A DNA stretch of 64,000 bases from Herpetosiphon aurantiacus DSM 785 (GCA_000018565.1 CP000875.1:2619199-2683198); one strand, 5' to 3'; positions 51,619 through 61,877 are shown, counted from the stretch's first letter. Notes: generated from the letters alone by a model not told the origin. Program-made: numbers and translations.

Positions 51619-52830
51619 ATGAGCACGTTGAGTAGTACTTGCCCAGAATGAGGTGCAACGTTCACGCCCAAACTGATCGAAGCGCAGCCAGTTGGTTCGG
51701 CCAATCCTGATCATACCTTTGTTGAAGTTGCTGAGACATTCGCTTGCGCTGAATGTGGCGAATGGCTTGAGGCTCAGGTTCGGCGTGAAATTGCCAGTGG
51801 TTCGGCGAGCCAGATTGCCCCTAGAGCCGCGATTGCCACGCTTGAAGCATGGGATTGTTGCGGCTGTCGCTTTTCGCCGAGTGGTGAGCAGCTTGCGGCT
51901 CAATTTGGTCGGCAAATTCATATTTTTCAACGCCAAGACCAGCAATGGCGATTGATCCTCACATCGCCAAAACACGAGAGCTATACGCTGATCGGCTGGT
52001 TGGGCGAGGAAATGCTCATAGCCGATGATGCGATTTGGGATTTAACCAATGATATTATGTTTTGGCAAGATACCCAACGGATGATCTTCGTGAAGGATAC
52101 AGCCTTTGATCCTCGGCAACTGCTGGTGCTACGGGGTGTGGCAGTTGAACGCCGACCACACTATAAGCAAGTGCTTGAAGCCTACCAACTCAGCACCAAT
52201 GAAGAAATTCGGCTTGAAATCGGCGATCTGCGCAACGTTAATGATCATGTTGTCTGCTGGAATGTTGCGCGAGGAGCCAGCTTTTGTGTCCGCCCACAGG
52301 TTTCGCGAGCTGCCGCCAAGCACGATTCAAGCACAATCGAGCTGTGGCATTACGCTTCGGTGAGTGCCAGTTTTCACCGAAGCGTCGCCAAAACCCTTGA
52401 GCGCGGGCTGATTCAACAGGCATGGTGGCAAGCTGCTGGCAGTCTGTTAGCAGTTGCATGGTATCGCGACGTTGAGTTAGCCCCAAGCCAAAGCCATGCC
52501 TACGGACTCGTGAAATTCGATGGAACAACGCTTGAAGTGTTGCGCGAACAACGTTGGGTTGGGCCAGAAGTCACTGGCACAGAACTGCGCTTCAAATCGG
52601 CTAGCTTGTCGGCCAATAACGACCTACTTTGGCATGCCAATCGGCTCAGTTTAATCGATGGCACAACATGGGAAGTGCGCGAGATCTTGCCTTACAAACC
52701 TGGATTCACTGAAACAAGCAACATTAATCCTGATGGCAGCAGCTATGCCATCGGGCGATCCAACGATGCGGTTGTGGTTGATCGTGCGAGCAATCGTGCA
52801 TGGTCGTTGCGGCGCGAGCGTGAAGTGTGA
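51619..52830 (+). pseudogene. Zinc-ribbon/propeller-like gene, copy 1, interrupted by an in-frame TGA
   Basis: A full-length frame of 403 codons begins at the ATG at 51619 (AAGGAG 7 bases upstream). It is open to 52830 except for one TGA at 51649-51651, which replaces the second Cys of the first zinc knuckle: here CPE-stop-GA, in copy 2 CPECGA. The rest keeps the CxxC pair (FACAECGEWLEAQ), the DCCGCRFSPSGEQLA segment and propeller-like blades (LIGWLGEEMLIADDAIWDL, LIDGTTWEVREILP). An internal start at 51952 would give 292 residues without the zinc ribbon. The simplest reading is a recent nonsense mutation. Function is unknown; it may be a protein-binding scaffold. Confidence 0.7.
52514..52824 (+). 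repeat. 311-bp tract identical to 53723-54033
   Basis: The 3' part of copy 1 is identical base for base to the same part of copy 2 (53723-54033, offset 1209 bp), whereas the 5' two thirds of the two genes are clearly diverged. The tract ends six bases before the stop of copy 1. Confidence 0.9.
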
Positions 52831-52865
52831 TTGAATAGTCGGGGCTAAGCCGTTGAGGAAACAGT

Positions 52866-54057
52866 ATGACCAGCTTTAACCTTAGCTGCCCTGAATGTGG
52901 AGCCTATTTCGCGGCCAATTTTCCAACCTGCAAATTTGGTGGTTCGGCCAATCCCAATCATAGCTATGTTCAGGCCGACGAATATTTTAGCTGCACAACA
53001 TGCAATGAACAGCTTGAAATCTCAGTTCGTCGTGACATCCAAACGGGCTTAATTAGCTGGATCTCAGGCACTGCCACAGCAATGAGTTTGCATGGTTGGC
53101 AGTGCCAACGCTGCCATTTTTCACCAAGCGGTCAACAGCTGGCGATCGATTGTCATGGGCAATTAAGGGTCTTTGAGCGGCTCGAAGATTTGTGGATACC
53201 CAGCCATAGCTCGCCCACCAAGCGCTACAATTTAATTGGTTGGTTGGGCGAACAGCTACTGCTTACCGATGGTGCAATTTGGGATCTTGCTCAGGATCGC
53301 ATGCTTTGGCAGCATTATCAGCCAAGGATCTTGGTCAAAGAAACAGCCTTCGATCAGCAACAGCAGCTCGTTATTCGAGGCGTTGCAACCAGCAATAGCC
53401 CTTATACCCAAATGCTCGAAGCCCATCACCTTGATACGGGCGAGCAGATTACGGCTGAAATTGCAGCGCTCCACAATCCCAATGATCATGTAATTTGTTG
53501 GAATATTGAGCAAAACAAAGGGTTATGTGCGCGGGGCAATCAGCTTGAGCTTTGGCATTATGATCATACAAGTCATAATTTCATTAATATTATGTCAAAT
53601 AAAATAAAGCGCGGCGCAATTCGCCAAGCGTGGTGGCTTGCCGATGGCACTATCCTTGCAGTTATTTTGGTATCAGAATATTAAAGCCATCGCAAGCCAA
53701 TCCGATGCATATGGGCTAATGCAATTCGATGGAACAACGCTTGAAGTGTTGCGCGAACAACGTTGGGTTGGGCCAGAAGTCACTGGCACAGAACTGCGCT
53801 TCAAATCGGCTAGCTTGTCGGCCAATAACGACCTACTTTGGCATGCCAATCGGCTCAGTTTAATCGATGGCACAACATGGGAAGTGCGCGAGATCTTGCC
53901 TTACAAACCTGGATTCACTGAAACAAGCAACATTAATCCTGATGGCAGCAGCTATGCCATCGGGCGATCCAACGATGCGGTTGTGGTTGATCGTGCGAGC
54001 AATCGTGCATGGTCGTTGCGGCGCGAGCGTGAAATTCGGCTGCTCAATCGAGTTTAA
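52866..54057 (+). pseudogene. Zinc-ribbon/propeller-like gene, copy 2, with a +1 frameshift
   Basis: Tandem paralogue of the preceding gene, 35 bases after it. The zinc ribbon is intact (CPECGA, then CTTCNEQ), as are LHGWQCQRCHFSPSGQQLA and LIGWLGEQLLLTDGAIWDL. The frame stops at 53684 after LAVILVSEY. Removing one T from the TTTT at 53665-53668 restores a reading that continues AVIWYQNIKAIASQ and joins the conserved C-terminal part ending at 54057, giving about 396 residues. A frameshift mutation, a sequencing error in the short T-run, or slippage are all possible. Function unknown. Confidence 0.72.
53723..54033 (+). repeat. 311-bp tract identical to 52514-52824
   Basis: Second copy of the identical tract, covering the C-terminal blades of the frameshifted gene. 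After it the two genes end differently: copy 1 stops two codons later, copy 2 adds IRLLNRV. Confidence 0.9.
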
Positions 54058-54084
54058 AAAATTATGTCAAATAAGCTAGCACCT

Positions 54085-54762
54085 TTATTCAAGCCATGGA
54101 AATCCTTCAGGGTCGGCATTGGCTTGTTCGATCAACCGGGCTAGATTATGGCTACGCACCTGGTTCAAAAAAGGAAAATCTTGTGGGCCAACCGTGAGGC
54201 GAGCGATTGGGGCAACCTCATGCACACTGGCCCACTCCATAATTTGCAGGGTCATGCCACGTTTGTAGCTGATTGGCTTGGCAATAAAGCCTTCGCGGGG
54301 CAGAAGGTAAATCGTGCCAGTACGCCATGGCTGACGTAGATAAGTTTGATCATCAATCGAGAAAAAGTAATGGGGATCAGAGAAACTACCATCAGGCTTA
54401 ACCTGACGAAAACAGGCATTCAACAACGAAACTTCTTGCGGCTCACGCTCCAGAATCGCATAAAAAATCGGCCAAATCCCATCAGAGGCGGCATAAACCG
54501 CCCGCTGATTGCCAAATTCAACAATATCGCTGGCCTGCCGTGGCACAAGCTTGCTCAAACTTGGATTGCCCGATCCATGAAAGAGCACTGGTTTATGTTC
54601 AGCCAAGTACGCCAAAAATGGCCAACGCGGCCCAGACAGCAAATCAGTCAGATCAAGCGGCGTATTCGAACGCTCAATTTCAGCCCACAACGCCTCAAAT
54701 TGAGCGATTAAGGCTGGTTCACTTGGCAATGGTGGGCGACGCAGATAATAATCAGGCTGCAT
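54085..54762 (-). CDS. Conserved protein of unknown function (possible ADP-ribosyltransferase-like fold)
   Basis: A 225-residue soluble protein without membrane segments. The middle (KPVLFHGSGNPSLSKL, then VEFGNQRAVYAASDGIWPIFYAI) resembles the H-G-S plus Y-A-S pattern of ADP-ribosyltransferase-like folds, by eye only. I chose the ATG at 54762 because GAGG lies 6 bases upstream; an ATG at 54774 directly follows the stop of the upstream gene. It is probably co-transcribed with the upstream helical-repeat gene. Function is not assigned. Confidence 0.7.
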   Translation of the reverse strand: MQPDYYLRRPPLPSEPALIAQFEALWAEIERSNTPLDLTDLLSGPRWPFLAYLAEHKPVLFHGSGNPSLSKLVPRQASDIVEFGNQRAVYAASDGIWPIFYAILEREPQEVSLLNACFRQVKPDGSFSDPHYFFSIDDQTYLRQPWRTGTIYLLPREGFIAKPISYKRGMTLQIMEWASVHEVAPIARLTVGPQDFPFLNQVRSHNLARLIEQANADPEGFPWLE

Positions 54763-54774
54763 AGCGATCCTCAT

Positions 54775-57180
54775 TTACTTCAAGCGAGCTAACTGCTGTT
54801 CAACCCATGGCACGCTATCAAGCACGGCAATGCCAAGCCATGGGTAGTGGGGAATCAACGGCACAATGATTGTACTTAATTGCCATAATTCAGTATCGCT
54901 CATACAGTTACGCCAAACATCTTGAACAATTTGCCCAATTTCAGCCAATTGTTGACGTTCAAGATAGTAGGTAATGATTTTTTGAAACTCGCGTTCTTGT
55001 TTGTAGCCTTCACTTAGGCTTGGAATTAACTGACATGCAGTAGCCACTTGATTGGTTTGAATCAGCTTGGCAATCAAATACCATAAAACTTCATCTTTCC
55101 ATGGGGCTGGCTCTTGGCGTGCCAGCAATTCTTGGGCATAGGCAAAATCTCCCTGTTTAGCGCAGACCAAGGCAATCGACTCAAACTCTAAATCATCAAG
55201 CTCAAGCTCAATCATCTCAGCAATAATTGCCCGTAAATGCGGCCCATCATTTACTTTCGCATAGACCTTGGCAAGTGATTTAAGCGCATTGAGCCGATCA
55301 GCTATCGGTTCAATTGTAATCGCCATCTCATATGCTTGAGCGAGAAAGGCTGGATGCCCTTCACTCGCATAATCCGCATAAATGTTTATCAATAGATTTT
55401 TAGCACTAGCCAAATGTGTTGTGTTGGCGATCACCTGCAACCTTGGCAACACCGCTGCTAAAAATGCTGAATTCATCCAATCAGAAGCAGATGTACGATA
55501 GGTCTTAATCAGCGTTCGATAGCCCGACACAAGCGCTTTATGATCAGTTTGGGTGCTATTTTTCAATTGGGTATGGGCATAATTGAACCAATCATCAAAT
55601 GCCGAATAATTCCCCTGTTCAGCATAAACCACCGCGATTGGGCAAAGAAATTCATTCAATGCAGTATTAATCTCTAATTGGGTAGCTCCTAGGCGTAAAC
55701 TAGCTAACAAATTGGGGAAACTCGCAACCAAACCATGTTTCATCTGAGCAAGCACTAAATCCTTGAGATACCGCAGCCGAGTATATCCATGATCAACTGT
55801 GGTACATGCCTGAATCGCCTCGCTATACAATCGCGGCGTTAGCACGGTTAACCCATGCGTGCTCGCCTCAGTCGCAAGATTACAGGCAACGTAGACAAAA
55901 TAATTACGATGATTAACATGATCATTAATCGCTTTAGATATAGCCATGACATCCCAATAAAGCCGCCAAACGAGTTCGATTAATCCCTGCGCACCAGCCT
56001 TAATCAATAGGTTACTAGCGGCAGCTACATATGTCTGTTCATGGGGTTTAAATAATTTCAACAGCAGATGAGCATTCGTAAGATCATTATCATTCAAATA
56101 GCACTCAATAATGTTACCAAGCACGTAATCATGGGCTTGGGGATTATCAAGGAATGGTATGATCGCTAAGGCATCAGCCAAGGCATGTTGAGATTGATAA
56201 CTCTGAATAAGCAGTCTAGTAGCTACAGGCGGATATTGGTGCTGCACACCAATTAGTTTATGAAAAGCTTCATCCATCAAGGTTTGGGCCAGCTCGATTA
56301 AGCCAGCTTGCCGTGCAGGGATGGCTAGTTGTCCCAACAGATAAATGTGTTCATCAATATCCTCAAGCTGCTTAACACGTTCATGGGCTGCTTGTAGCAA
56401 ACTTGCTGTATGGGTATGGATTTGTTTTTCACAGGCAATCACCGCCACTTGCCGGGCCGCATGGATAAAACTGCGCGGCTGTTTAATCAATTGAATCGCC
56501 TGATGGGCAACGGCAAAATCACCATATGCCGCATAGGCTTTAGCAAGCTCCTGAATTGCCGAGTTGAACGTAGGGGCTTCGTGCGGAACATAGAGGCTCT
56601 GAATAATCCGCTCACAAAGCGAATTATACCCAGCACGCTTGGCGCTCTGAACAAGCAACATTAATTGGTACAATTGCTCGTACTGAGGCATGGCGAAAAT
56701 CGTCATGAATAGTTCATCAAAAAGTAAATACGCTTGGTCAGACAAACCTTGGCTAGCCAACCTATTTGCCTGCAGCAACAACCCTTGAACCGTTAGATTA
56801 GGCCGATCAATAACTTGATAGATTGGATAGGTCGCATTAGGAATACCAGCCTCAGCATAGGCCAGGCCAAGACACGACAAAGCAAAGGTCTGATCTTCAG
56901 GATCACGGATAGAACGAATCGAATGCTCGATGCGCTGCAAAAGCTGTAATTGAACCTGCGGCTCGGCGTATTTAATCACTCGCGCCCAAGCAAGCACTTG
57001 ACGTTCTGGATAAGCGCAAACATTAATCTGTGCCAAGGCCTCTGGTAAACGTCCAATGATTGCCAACATAACATAGAGTTCATCAGGCCAACGATCGGCA
57101 TGGGCCGTGAGGCTGGTGCGCAGCAGGCTATAGCGCCACAAGCGCGGCAACAATTCAAGCTGCTGTTCAATAGTATCCAT
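54775..57180 (-). CDS. Helical-repeat (TPR-like) protein, truncated paralogue of the STAND protein
   Basis: A 801-residue all-helical repeat protein. It aligns with the C-terminal two thirds of the 1430-residue STAND protein encoded upstream. The start (IEQQLELLPRLWRYSLLRTS) matches residues near 443 of that protein and the end (QLSTIIVPLIPHYPWLG, DSVPWVEQQLARL) is almost identical. The P-loop ATPase part is absent. At the DNA level the two ends are nearly identical to the larger gene, while the middle has diverged. The ATG at 57180 has GAGAGGG 8 bases upstream. It may act as a partner or competitor of the larger protein. Confidence 0.8.
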   Translation of the reverse strand: MDTIEQQLELLPRLWRYSLLRTSLTAHADRWPDELYVMLAIIGRLPEALAQINVCAYPERQVLAWARVIKYAEPQVQLQLLQRIEHSIRSIRDPEDQTFALSCLGLAYAEAGIPNATYPIYQVIDRPNLTVQGLLLQANRLASQGLSDQAYLLFDELFMTIFAMPQYEQLYQLMLLVQSAKRAGYNSLCERIIQSLYVPHEAPTFNSAIQELAKAYAAYGDFAVAHQAIQLIKQPRSFIHAARQVAVIACEKQIHTHTASLLQAAHERVKQLEDIDEHIYLLGQLAIPARQAGLIELAQTLMDEAFHKLIGVQHQYPPVATRLLIQSYQSQHALADALAIIPFLDNPQAHDYVLGNIIECYLNDNDLTNAHLLLKLFKPHEQTYVAAASNLLIKAGAQGLIELVWRLYWDVMAISKAINDHVNHRNYFVYVACNLATEASTHGLTVLTPRLYSEAIQACTTVDHGYTRLRYLKDLVLAQMKHGLVASFPNLLASLRLGATQLEINTALNEFLCPIAVVYAEQGNYSAFDDWFNYAHTQLKNSTQTDHKALVSGYRTLIKTYRTSASDWMNSAFLAAVLPRLQVIANTTHLASAKNLLINIYADYASEGHPAFLAQAYEMAITIEPIADRLNALKSLAKVYAKVNDGPHLRAIIAEMIELELDDLEFESIALVCAKQGDFAYAQELLARQEPAPWKDEVLWYLIAKLIQTNQVATACQLIPSLSEGYKQEREFQKIITYYLERQQLAEIGQIVQDVWRNCMSDTELWQLSTIIVPLIPHYPWLGIAVLDSVPWVEQQLARLK

Positions 57181-57250
57181 CGTAATGACCCTCTCCGCAA
57201 ACAACATTCATGAGATGGTGATCGACAACTAACTGGGAGTGATGGTTAAT

Positions 57251-57499
57251 ATGCATTCATCAATGTTTGAATCAATCAAATCGCTGATTATAACGCTCCA
57301 TCATGCAGGGAACCCGCCATCAACAATTCTCCATCAACTAAAAAATCTTGGGGTTGGCAGAGAGATGGCCGATTACCTGTATCTGCTGTTGGAGCTTGAT
57401 CCTGATGCCGTTACCTATGTTTATGCTTGGTTTCATGGATCAATCTCCGATCAGCGACTCGATTGGCTAATTGAACATTTAGCCCAAAGGAAGCCTTGA
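57251..57499 (+). CDS. Small hypothetical protein on the opposite strand
   Basis: An 82-residue helical protein in the gap between the two helical-repeat genes, on the other strand. I chose the ATG at 57251 because GGGAG lies 9-10 bases upstream; the frame could begin a few codons earlier. It is acidic-amphipathic (VGREMADYLYLLLELDPDAVTYVYAWFHG) and not recognised. It ends 17 bases before the convergent stop of the STAND gene. Confidence 0.5.
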   Translation: MHSSMFESIKSLIITLHHAGNPPSTILHQLKNLGVGREMADYLYLLLELDPDAVTYVYAWFHGSISDQRLDWLIEHLAQRKP

Positions 57500-57516
57500 C
57501 GCGCCATTCAAACGTT

Positions 57517-60500
57517 TTAATTCAAGCGAGTTAATTGCTGTTCAAGCCAGGGCACGCTATCGAGCACGGCAGTGCCAAGCCATGGGTAGTGGGGAATCAA
57601 CGGCACAATGATTGTACTTAATTGCCATAATTCGTAACTCCTTTGGCAGTCGCGCCATGTGGTTTGAATAATCTTGATAACATCAGTGATTTGCTGACGC
57701 TCAAGATAATAATGAATGATTTGTTGCAAACTGCCAGCCCGATTATCAGCCTCGTAGATCTCGCTTGTTAACTGATAAGCAATTATCGGCTGATCGGCTT
57801 GGATTAAGCGGGCAATCAAGTTACAAATGACCTCATCCTTGACTGGATGACGCTCATCGAACAGAATCAACTGGTATGCCAAATGAAGCTCGCCTTCTTC
57901 AATGCAACTTGCAGTAAGATCCTGAAATATCCAAAAATCAAAGCCAAGTTGGCTCAGTTCACTAATAATCACTTGTAGCTCTGGCATAACTTTGATCTTC
58001 AGATACGCTTGGGCAACGGTTACAAGTGCAGCATATTGATAGTCACGATTAGGAATACTAATTGCGGTTTGATGGGCTTTGACCAAAAACTCGGCATGGC
58101 CATGGGCTGCATAGCTTGTATATATTTTAGCCAACGCCTCAAGAGCAGTATCTGCATAGCCCTGATCTAGGCTTATTTGCACCAGCTGCTCAATAGAATC
58201 CAAAAATGCCTTGATAGCCGAATCTGGAGTATAGCCAAAATACGTTTCAGCAAGCGCTTGGTAGCCAGTGGGAAACGCCGTAGCCCGCTTATGTGCATAG
58301 TTTAGCCAATCAGCAAACGCTACAGCATCGCCTTGTTCGGCAAAGGCCACCGCAATTGCGCAAAGCGCTTCAATATACCAATCGATCTGGCCGAATACTG
58401 CTTCCTGCTCGCGAAAAATCTGCAATAAGCGGGCTAAACAGCCTGCATCACCATAGTTAATTTGGGCAACCGCAAGATCTCTGAGATACTCAATGCGATA
58501 ACGCGACTCTCGAACGGTCTCACAGGCTGAGAGTGCTTCAGGATGCACTTGGGTTGCAAGCTCATTTAACCCTAGTTGGCTGGCTTTGATCGCAAGTTTA
58601 CAAGCACTTTTAGCATAGACATCCGCAAAATCATTAAATAACCGAAGCAGCTGATAGGCTTGTCCAACATCATCAGCCTGGAGATAGGCTTCAAGAATTG
58701 CGCCAATCCACCGATCATGGGCTTGCGGATCGTCGATTAACCGTGCAAGCTCTATCAGATCGGCTAGTTTATGTTGGGCTTGATAGCTTTTGAGCAGCCA
58801 CGCTTCATATTGGAGCAAGGGATGATGTAGGAGATGTGGCTTGCGTAGTAGAGATTGATGAACGTCGCTCAGCAACGTTTGGGCGATGGCGGTTAATCCA
58901 AGCTGCAACGCTGTATCAGCTAGCTCGCAAAGGGTTTTTAGGGCAGACGGCCCATCGGAGTTAATTTGGGCAACCCGTTGCCGCGCCGCAAGCAATAACG
59001 ATTCGCTAGCAGCAGATTGCTGGTTGGTTGTGCTCAACACCAGCCCTTGAGCCGCTTGGATAAACTGATAATCTTGACCAATTGATTGAATAATCTGGGT
59101 TGCTTGGGCAAGTTCGCCTTGTTCAGCATAGACTTTCGCAATCCGCTCAACGAGATCATTATTAAACCCATAATCTCCTAGCGTAAATAAGCGTTGAATC
59201 AATGGCTCGGAAAGATCGAGATAGCCATAGCGCTGGGTACTTTGCACAAAGTGTAGGTTATGTTCATCCCGATTATACCTTTGGCCGCTCAAAAAGAGTG
59301 CTAATATTTGTTCAAACACACTACGGGCTTGCTCATGCAGATTGTGGCGGGCATAGGTATCGGCAATGACTAACAAACTTGGAATCGAATGTTGCTGCTC
59401 GCGCGGGACGGTATGGTGTGCCAGCTGCATTACTGCCAGCATTTGTTCAAATTGCAAATTTTCAGCATAACTACTTGCCAGCAAACAATACGCTTTAACT
59501 TTGTCCCAATCGAAACCGATTAATTCAATCAGGCGTTGGGCAGCCGCAAATTCAGCATGGGTACAATACCATTCAACCAGCGCAAAACAGGCCGAATCAC
59601 GAAAGTGGGCATTGGTCATAGCAATAGCCAACTCAGTCGCTATTGTTACTTCAGCGCGATCACGATAAAACATGATCAGATCACACCAGACTTGTACTGA
59701 TTGAATTTTTCGATGCAAACTTGCAGCCTTGAGCAAATCGCCTTGATGTACATAACTCTTAATCACCGCCAACCACGCATCAGATCGCAGATCGGGGTTT
59801 AAGTGTGCGCTCATGGTTTGGGCTTCATCCAGCAATGTTTGGGATTGTTGCTGGTTACCCAATCGCCATTCAATCAACGCAATCAAACTATTAATTTCAA
59901 CAATATGCTCCGCTTGGGCCAAGGGCATAATGTCGGCCAATACGTGTCGGGCTGCCTCAAATTCTGCGCCTTCAATCAAGGCATTGGTTACATTCAAGGC
60001 ATGCTTAATCTGTGCTGCCGGTGCTTGAACATACCCGATTATGGCTTGAGCATAGGCTAAATCATGCTGTTTAATCGCCACGTCAATCAAATGTGCCAGC
60101 GTTTCATCACGACTATCACCAAGGCTAATCGCAATTGGATAGGCCATTTTCAGCAAGTCATAGTCGGCATAGGCCACAGCAACGAGATGCAACACATAAT
60201 CGCGACGACGCGGATCGGGGATGCTACGGGCTGTTTGCTCCATGCGCTGGAAGATTCGCCAGCGTACATCAGATTCTAGATAGGGCAATAGTTGCGACCA
60301 GATTCGCACTTGGGATACTTGATTCGAACAAATATCGAGCTGGGCTAGCGCCTCAGATACCCGCCCAAGCATCGCCAACATGACAAAATGATAGTCACGC
60401 CAACGATCGGCATGGGCCGTGAGGCTGGTGCGTAGTAGACTATAGCGCCACAAGCGCGGCAAGAGTTCAAGCTGCTGCTCAAGGCTTTGGCCAGCAGCAA

Positions 60501-61809
60501 TCACGCTCTCGCGAGCACGATCCAAATCCAAGCCATACAAGCGGGTGCTTGGCTCAAAGCGCACTTTCTGCTCGCCATACTCGCCCGCATCGATCACTTG
60601 CCACAATGCTTCCCATTGTTCTGCGCAATCCAAATGGGTGATGTAATGCTGTCGCGCATACCAGCGCCGTGCCTGTTCAACGGATTCTGTACTATCGTGC
60701 CAAATCTGGTCAAGCGCTGCGCCACACCACGCAGCCATCCGTCCATGCCACCCACGGCGTTCCGCTGCCGCAAATTCGTGGTCGATCAGAAAATCGTGAA
60801 ACAACAAATGGCGCAAAGCCACGCGCTGATCGGCGGCAACACTCACCCAATCGCTCATCAGGGCCAGCGCCTCGCCCACTGTAGCAGTTGGTTGTTCGAG
60901 AATCGCCGCCAGCACCGCTAGTTCAAGCGATTCTTGGGTCACCAATAACACTGCCAACAATGGGCGAATCAGCGATTGCCAGTGGTGCGGTGCTGCTTGT
61001 TCGATCCGTCCAAGGCTCAGCCGGAAGAGATTGGTCGCGTCAGCGCTGGCGTGGTCGAGCAATGGCAGCAATTCCGCTGATGTGGTGTGGCGCAGTACAT
61101 TGGCCGCTAGTTCGACCAACAAGGCATTGCCCTTGACGGCTTGCGCTAAACCATGCAACCTCACTGGCTCCAACGTCGGCTGGACCTGCTGCCAACGCCC
61201 AACCGCATCCTGCTCGCGCAACGGTGGAACCTGATAAACGACCCCGTGTTCAAGCGCTAAACTAGCGATCGTCTCGTTAGGTCGTGAGCCAAGCACCATC
61301 ACGATGCCAGACGGCAGCTGTAAGGGCAAAAAACTGAGATCGCGGGTTCCATCCACCTCAGGCTGCAATTGATCCAAGCCATCGAGATAGATCGTTTCGC
61401 TGATGCCACGCGCTGAGAGCGTTTGTAACAACTGGCCAAATTCAAGGCGTAAAGCGGGGTAGCTATCGGCAGGAAAATAGTTGATTACCAGATCGTGTTT
61501 GAGCATGAGCTGGGCAACGATGCTACGCAGCAGGTCGAGTTGATAGGCACGGCCTGGGGTCAGCGCAATAAAATGCTGCGGGGTTTGGGCCAGCCCAGCG
61601 CTCACGATTAATTGGGCGATCAGGCTACTTTTACCCGCTCCAGCCTCGCCCGTCACCAACACGTAGCCACCGCTTGGGCGGGTTTGGTCGATTAATCCGC
61701 GAATCGCGGCCTGTTCGGCTTCACGCCCAACGAAGCCCGTGAGCCGCAACTGCAACAAACGAGCACTTTCCCGCTGGTTAGCGGATTCCTGCAAAATCTG
61801 ATTGTGCAT
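57517..61809 (-). CDS. STAND-type P-loop NTPase with long helical-repeat C-terminus
   Basis: A 1430-residue protein. Residues 24-30 (TGFVGRE) open an AAA/NACHT-like module with Walker A TGEAGAGKSS (Lys about 60), Walker B ETIYLDGLDQL (about 138-148) and an arginine sensor region VLGSRPNE. A winged-helix-like region follows to about 440, then some 980 residues of degenerate TPR-like helical pairs. There is no obvious N-terminal effector domain; the ATPase starts almost at residue 1. STAND proteins act as ligand-triggered switches in regulation or phage defence; which applies here is not shown. The upstream leader has a CACGAAG repeat. Confidence 0.85.
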   Translation of the reverse strand: MHNQILQESANQRESARLLQLRLTGFVGREAEQAAIRGLIDQTRPSGGYVLVTGEAGAGKSSLIAQLIVSAGLAQTPQHFIALTPGRAYQLDLLRSIVAQLMLKHDLVINYFPADSYPALRLEFGQLLQTLSARGISETIYLDGLDQLQPEVDGTRDLSFLPLQLPSGIVMVLGSRPNETIASLALEHGVVYQVPPLREQDAVGRWQQVQPTLEPVRLHGLAQAVKGNALLVELAANVLRHTTSAELLPLLDHASADATNLFRLSLGRIEQAAPHHWQSLIRPLLAVLLVTQESLELAVLAAILEQPTATVGEALALMSDWVSVAADQRVALRHLLFHDFLIDHEFAAAERRGWHGRMAAWCGAALDQIWHDSTESVEQARRWYARQHYITHLDCAEQWEALWQVIDAGEYGEQKVRFEPSTRLYGLDLDRARESVIAAGQSLEQQLELLPRLWRYSLLRTSLTAHADRWRDYHFVMLAMLGRVSEALAQLDICSNQVSQVRIWSQLLPYLESDVRWRIFQRMEQTARSIPDPRRRDYVLHLVAVAYADYDLLKMAYPIAISLGDSRDETLAHLIDVAIKQHDLAYAQAIIGYVQAPAAQIKHALNVTNALIEGAEFEAARHVLADIMPLAQAEHIVEINSLIALIEWRLGNQQQSQTLLDEAQTMSAHLNPDLRSDAWLAVIKSYVHQGDLLKAASLHRKIQSVQVWCDLIMFYRDRAEVTIATELAIAMTNAHFRDSACFALVEWYCTHAEFAAAQRLIELIGFDWDKVKAYCLLASSYAENLQFEQMLAVMQLAHHTVPREQQHSIPSLLVIADTYARHNLHEQARSVFEQILALFLSGQRYNRDEHNLHFVQSTQRYGYLDLSEPLIQRLFTLGDYGFNNDLVERIAKVYAEQGELAQATQIIQSIGQDYQFIQAAQGLVLSTTNQQSAASESLLLAARQRVAQINSDGPSALKTLCELADTALQLGLTAIAQTLLSDVHQSLLRKPHLLHHPLLQYEAWLLKSYQAQHKLADLIELARLIDDPQAHDRWIGAILEAYLQADDVGQAYQLLRLFNDFADVYAKSACKLAIKASQLGLNELATQVHPEALSACETVRESRYRIEYLRDLAVAQINYGDAGCLARLLQIFREQEAVFGQIDWYIEALCAIAVAFAEQGDAVAFADWLNYAHKRATAFPTGYQALAETYFGYTPDSAIKAFLDSIEQLVQISLDQGYADTALEALAKIYTSYAAHGHAEFLVKAHQTAISIPNRDYQYAALVTVAQAYLKIKVMPELQVIISELSQLGFDFWIFQDLTASCIEEGELHLAYQLILFDERHPVKDEVICNLIARLIQADQPIIAYQLTSEIYEADNRAGSLQQIIHYYLERQQITDVIKIIQTTWRDCQRSYELWQLSTIIVPLIPHYPWLGTAVLDSVPWLEQQLTRLN

Positions 61810-61877
61810 TGGTAGTATCCTCTCTTCAATTCAATCGATCGCGCCAGATCATAGCACAGATTTATTTGATTATATGT

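Noticed and set aside
51619-52830. Selenoprotein as the main explanation for the in-frame TGA
   Set aside because: A structural zinc-ribbon Cys is not a typical Sec position, no convincing SECIS hairpin was seen just after the TGA, and the neighbouring paralogue is also damaged. Pseudogene is the simpler call.
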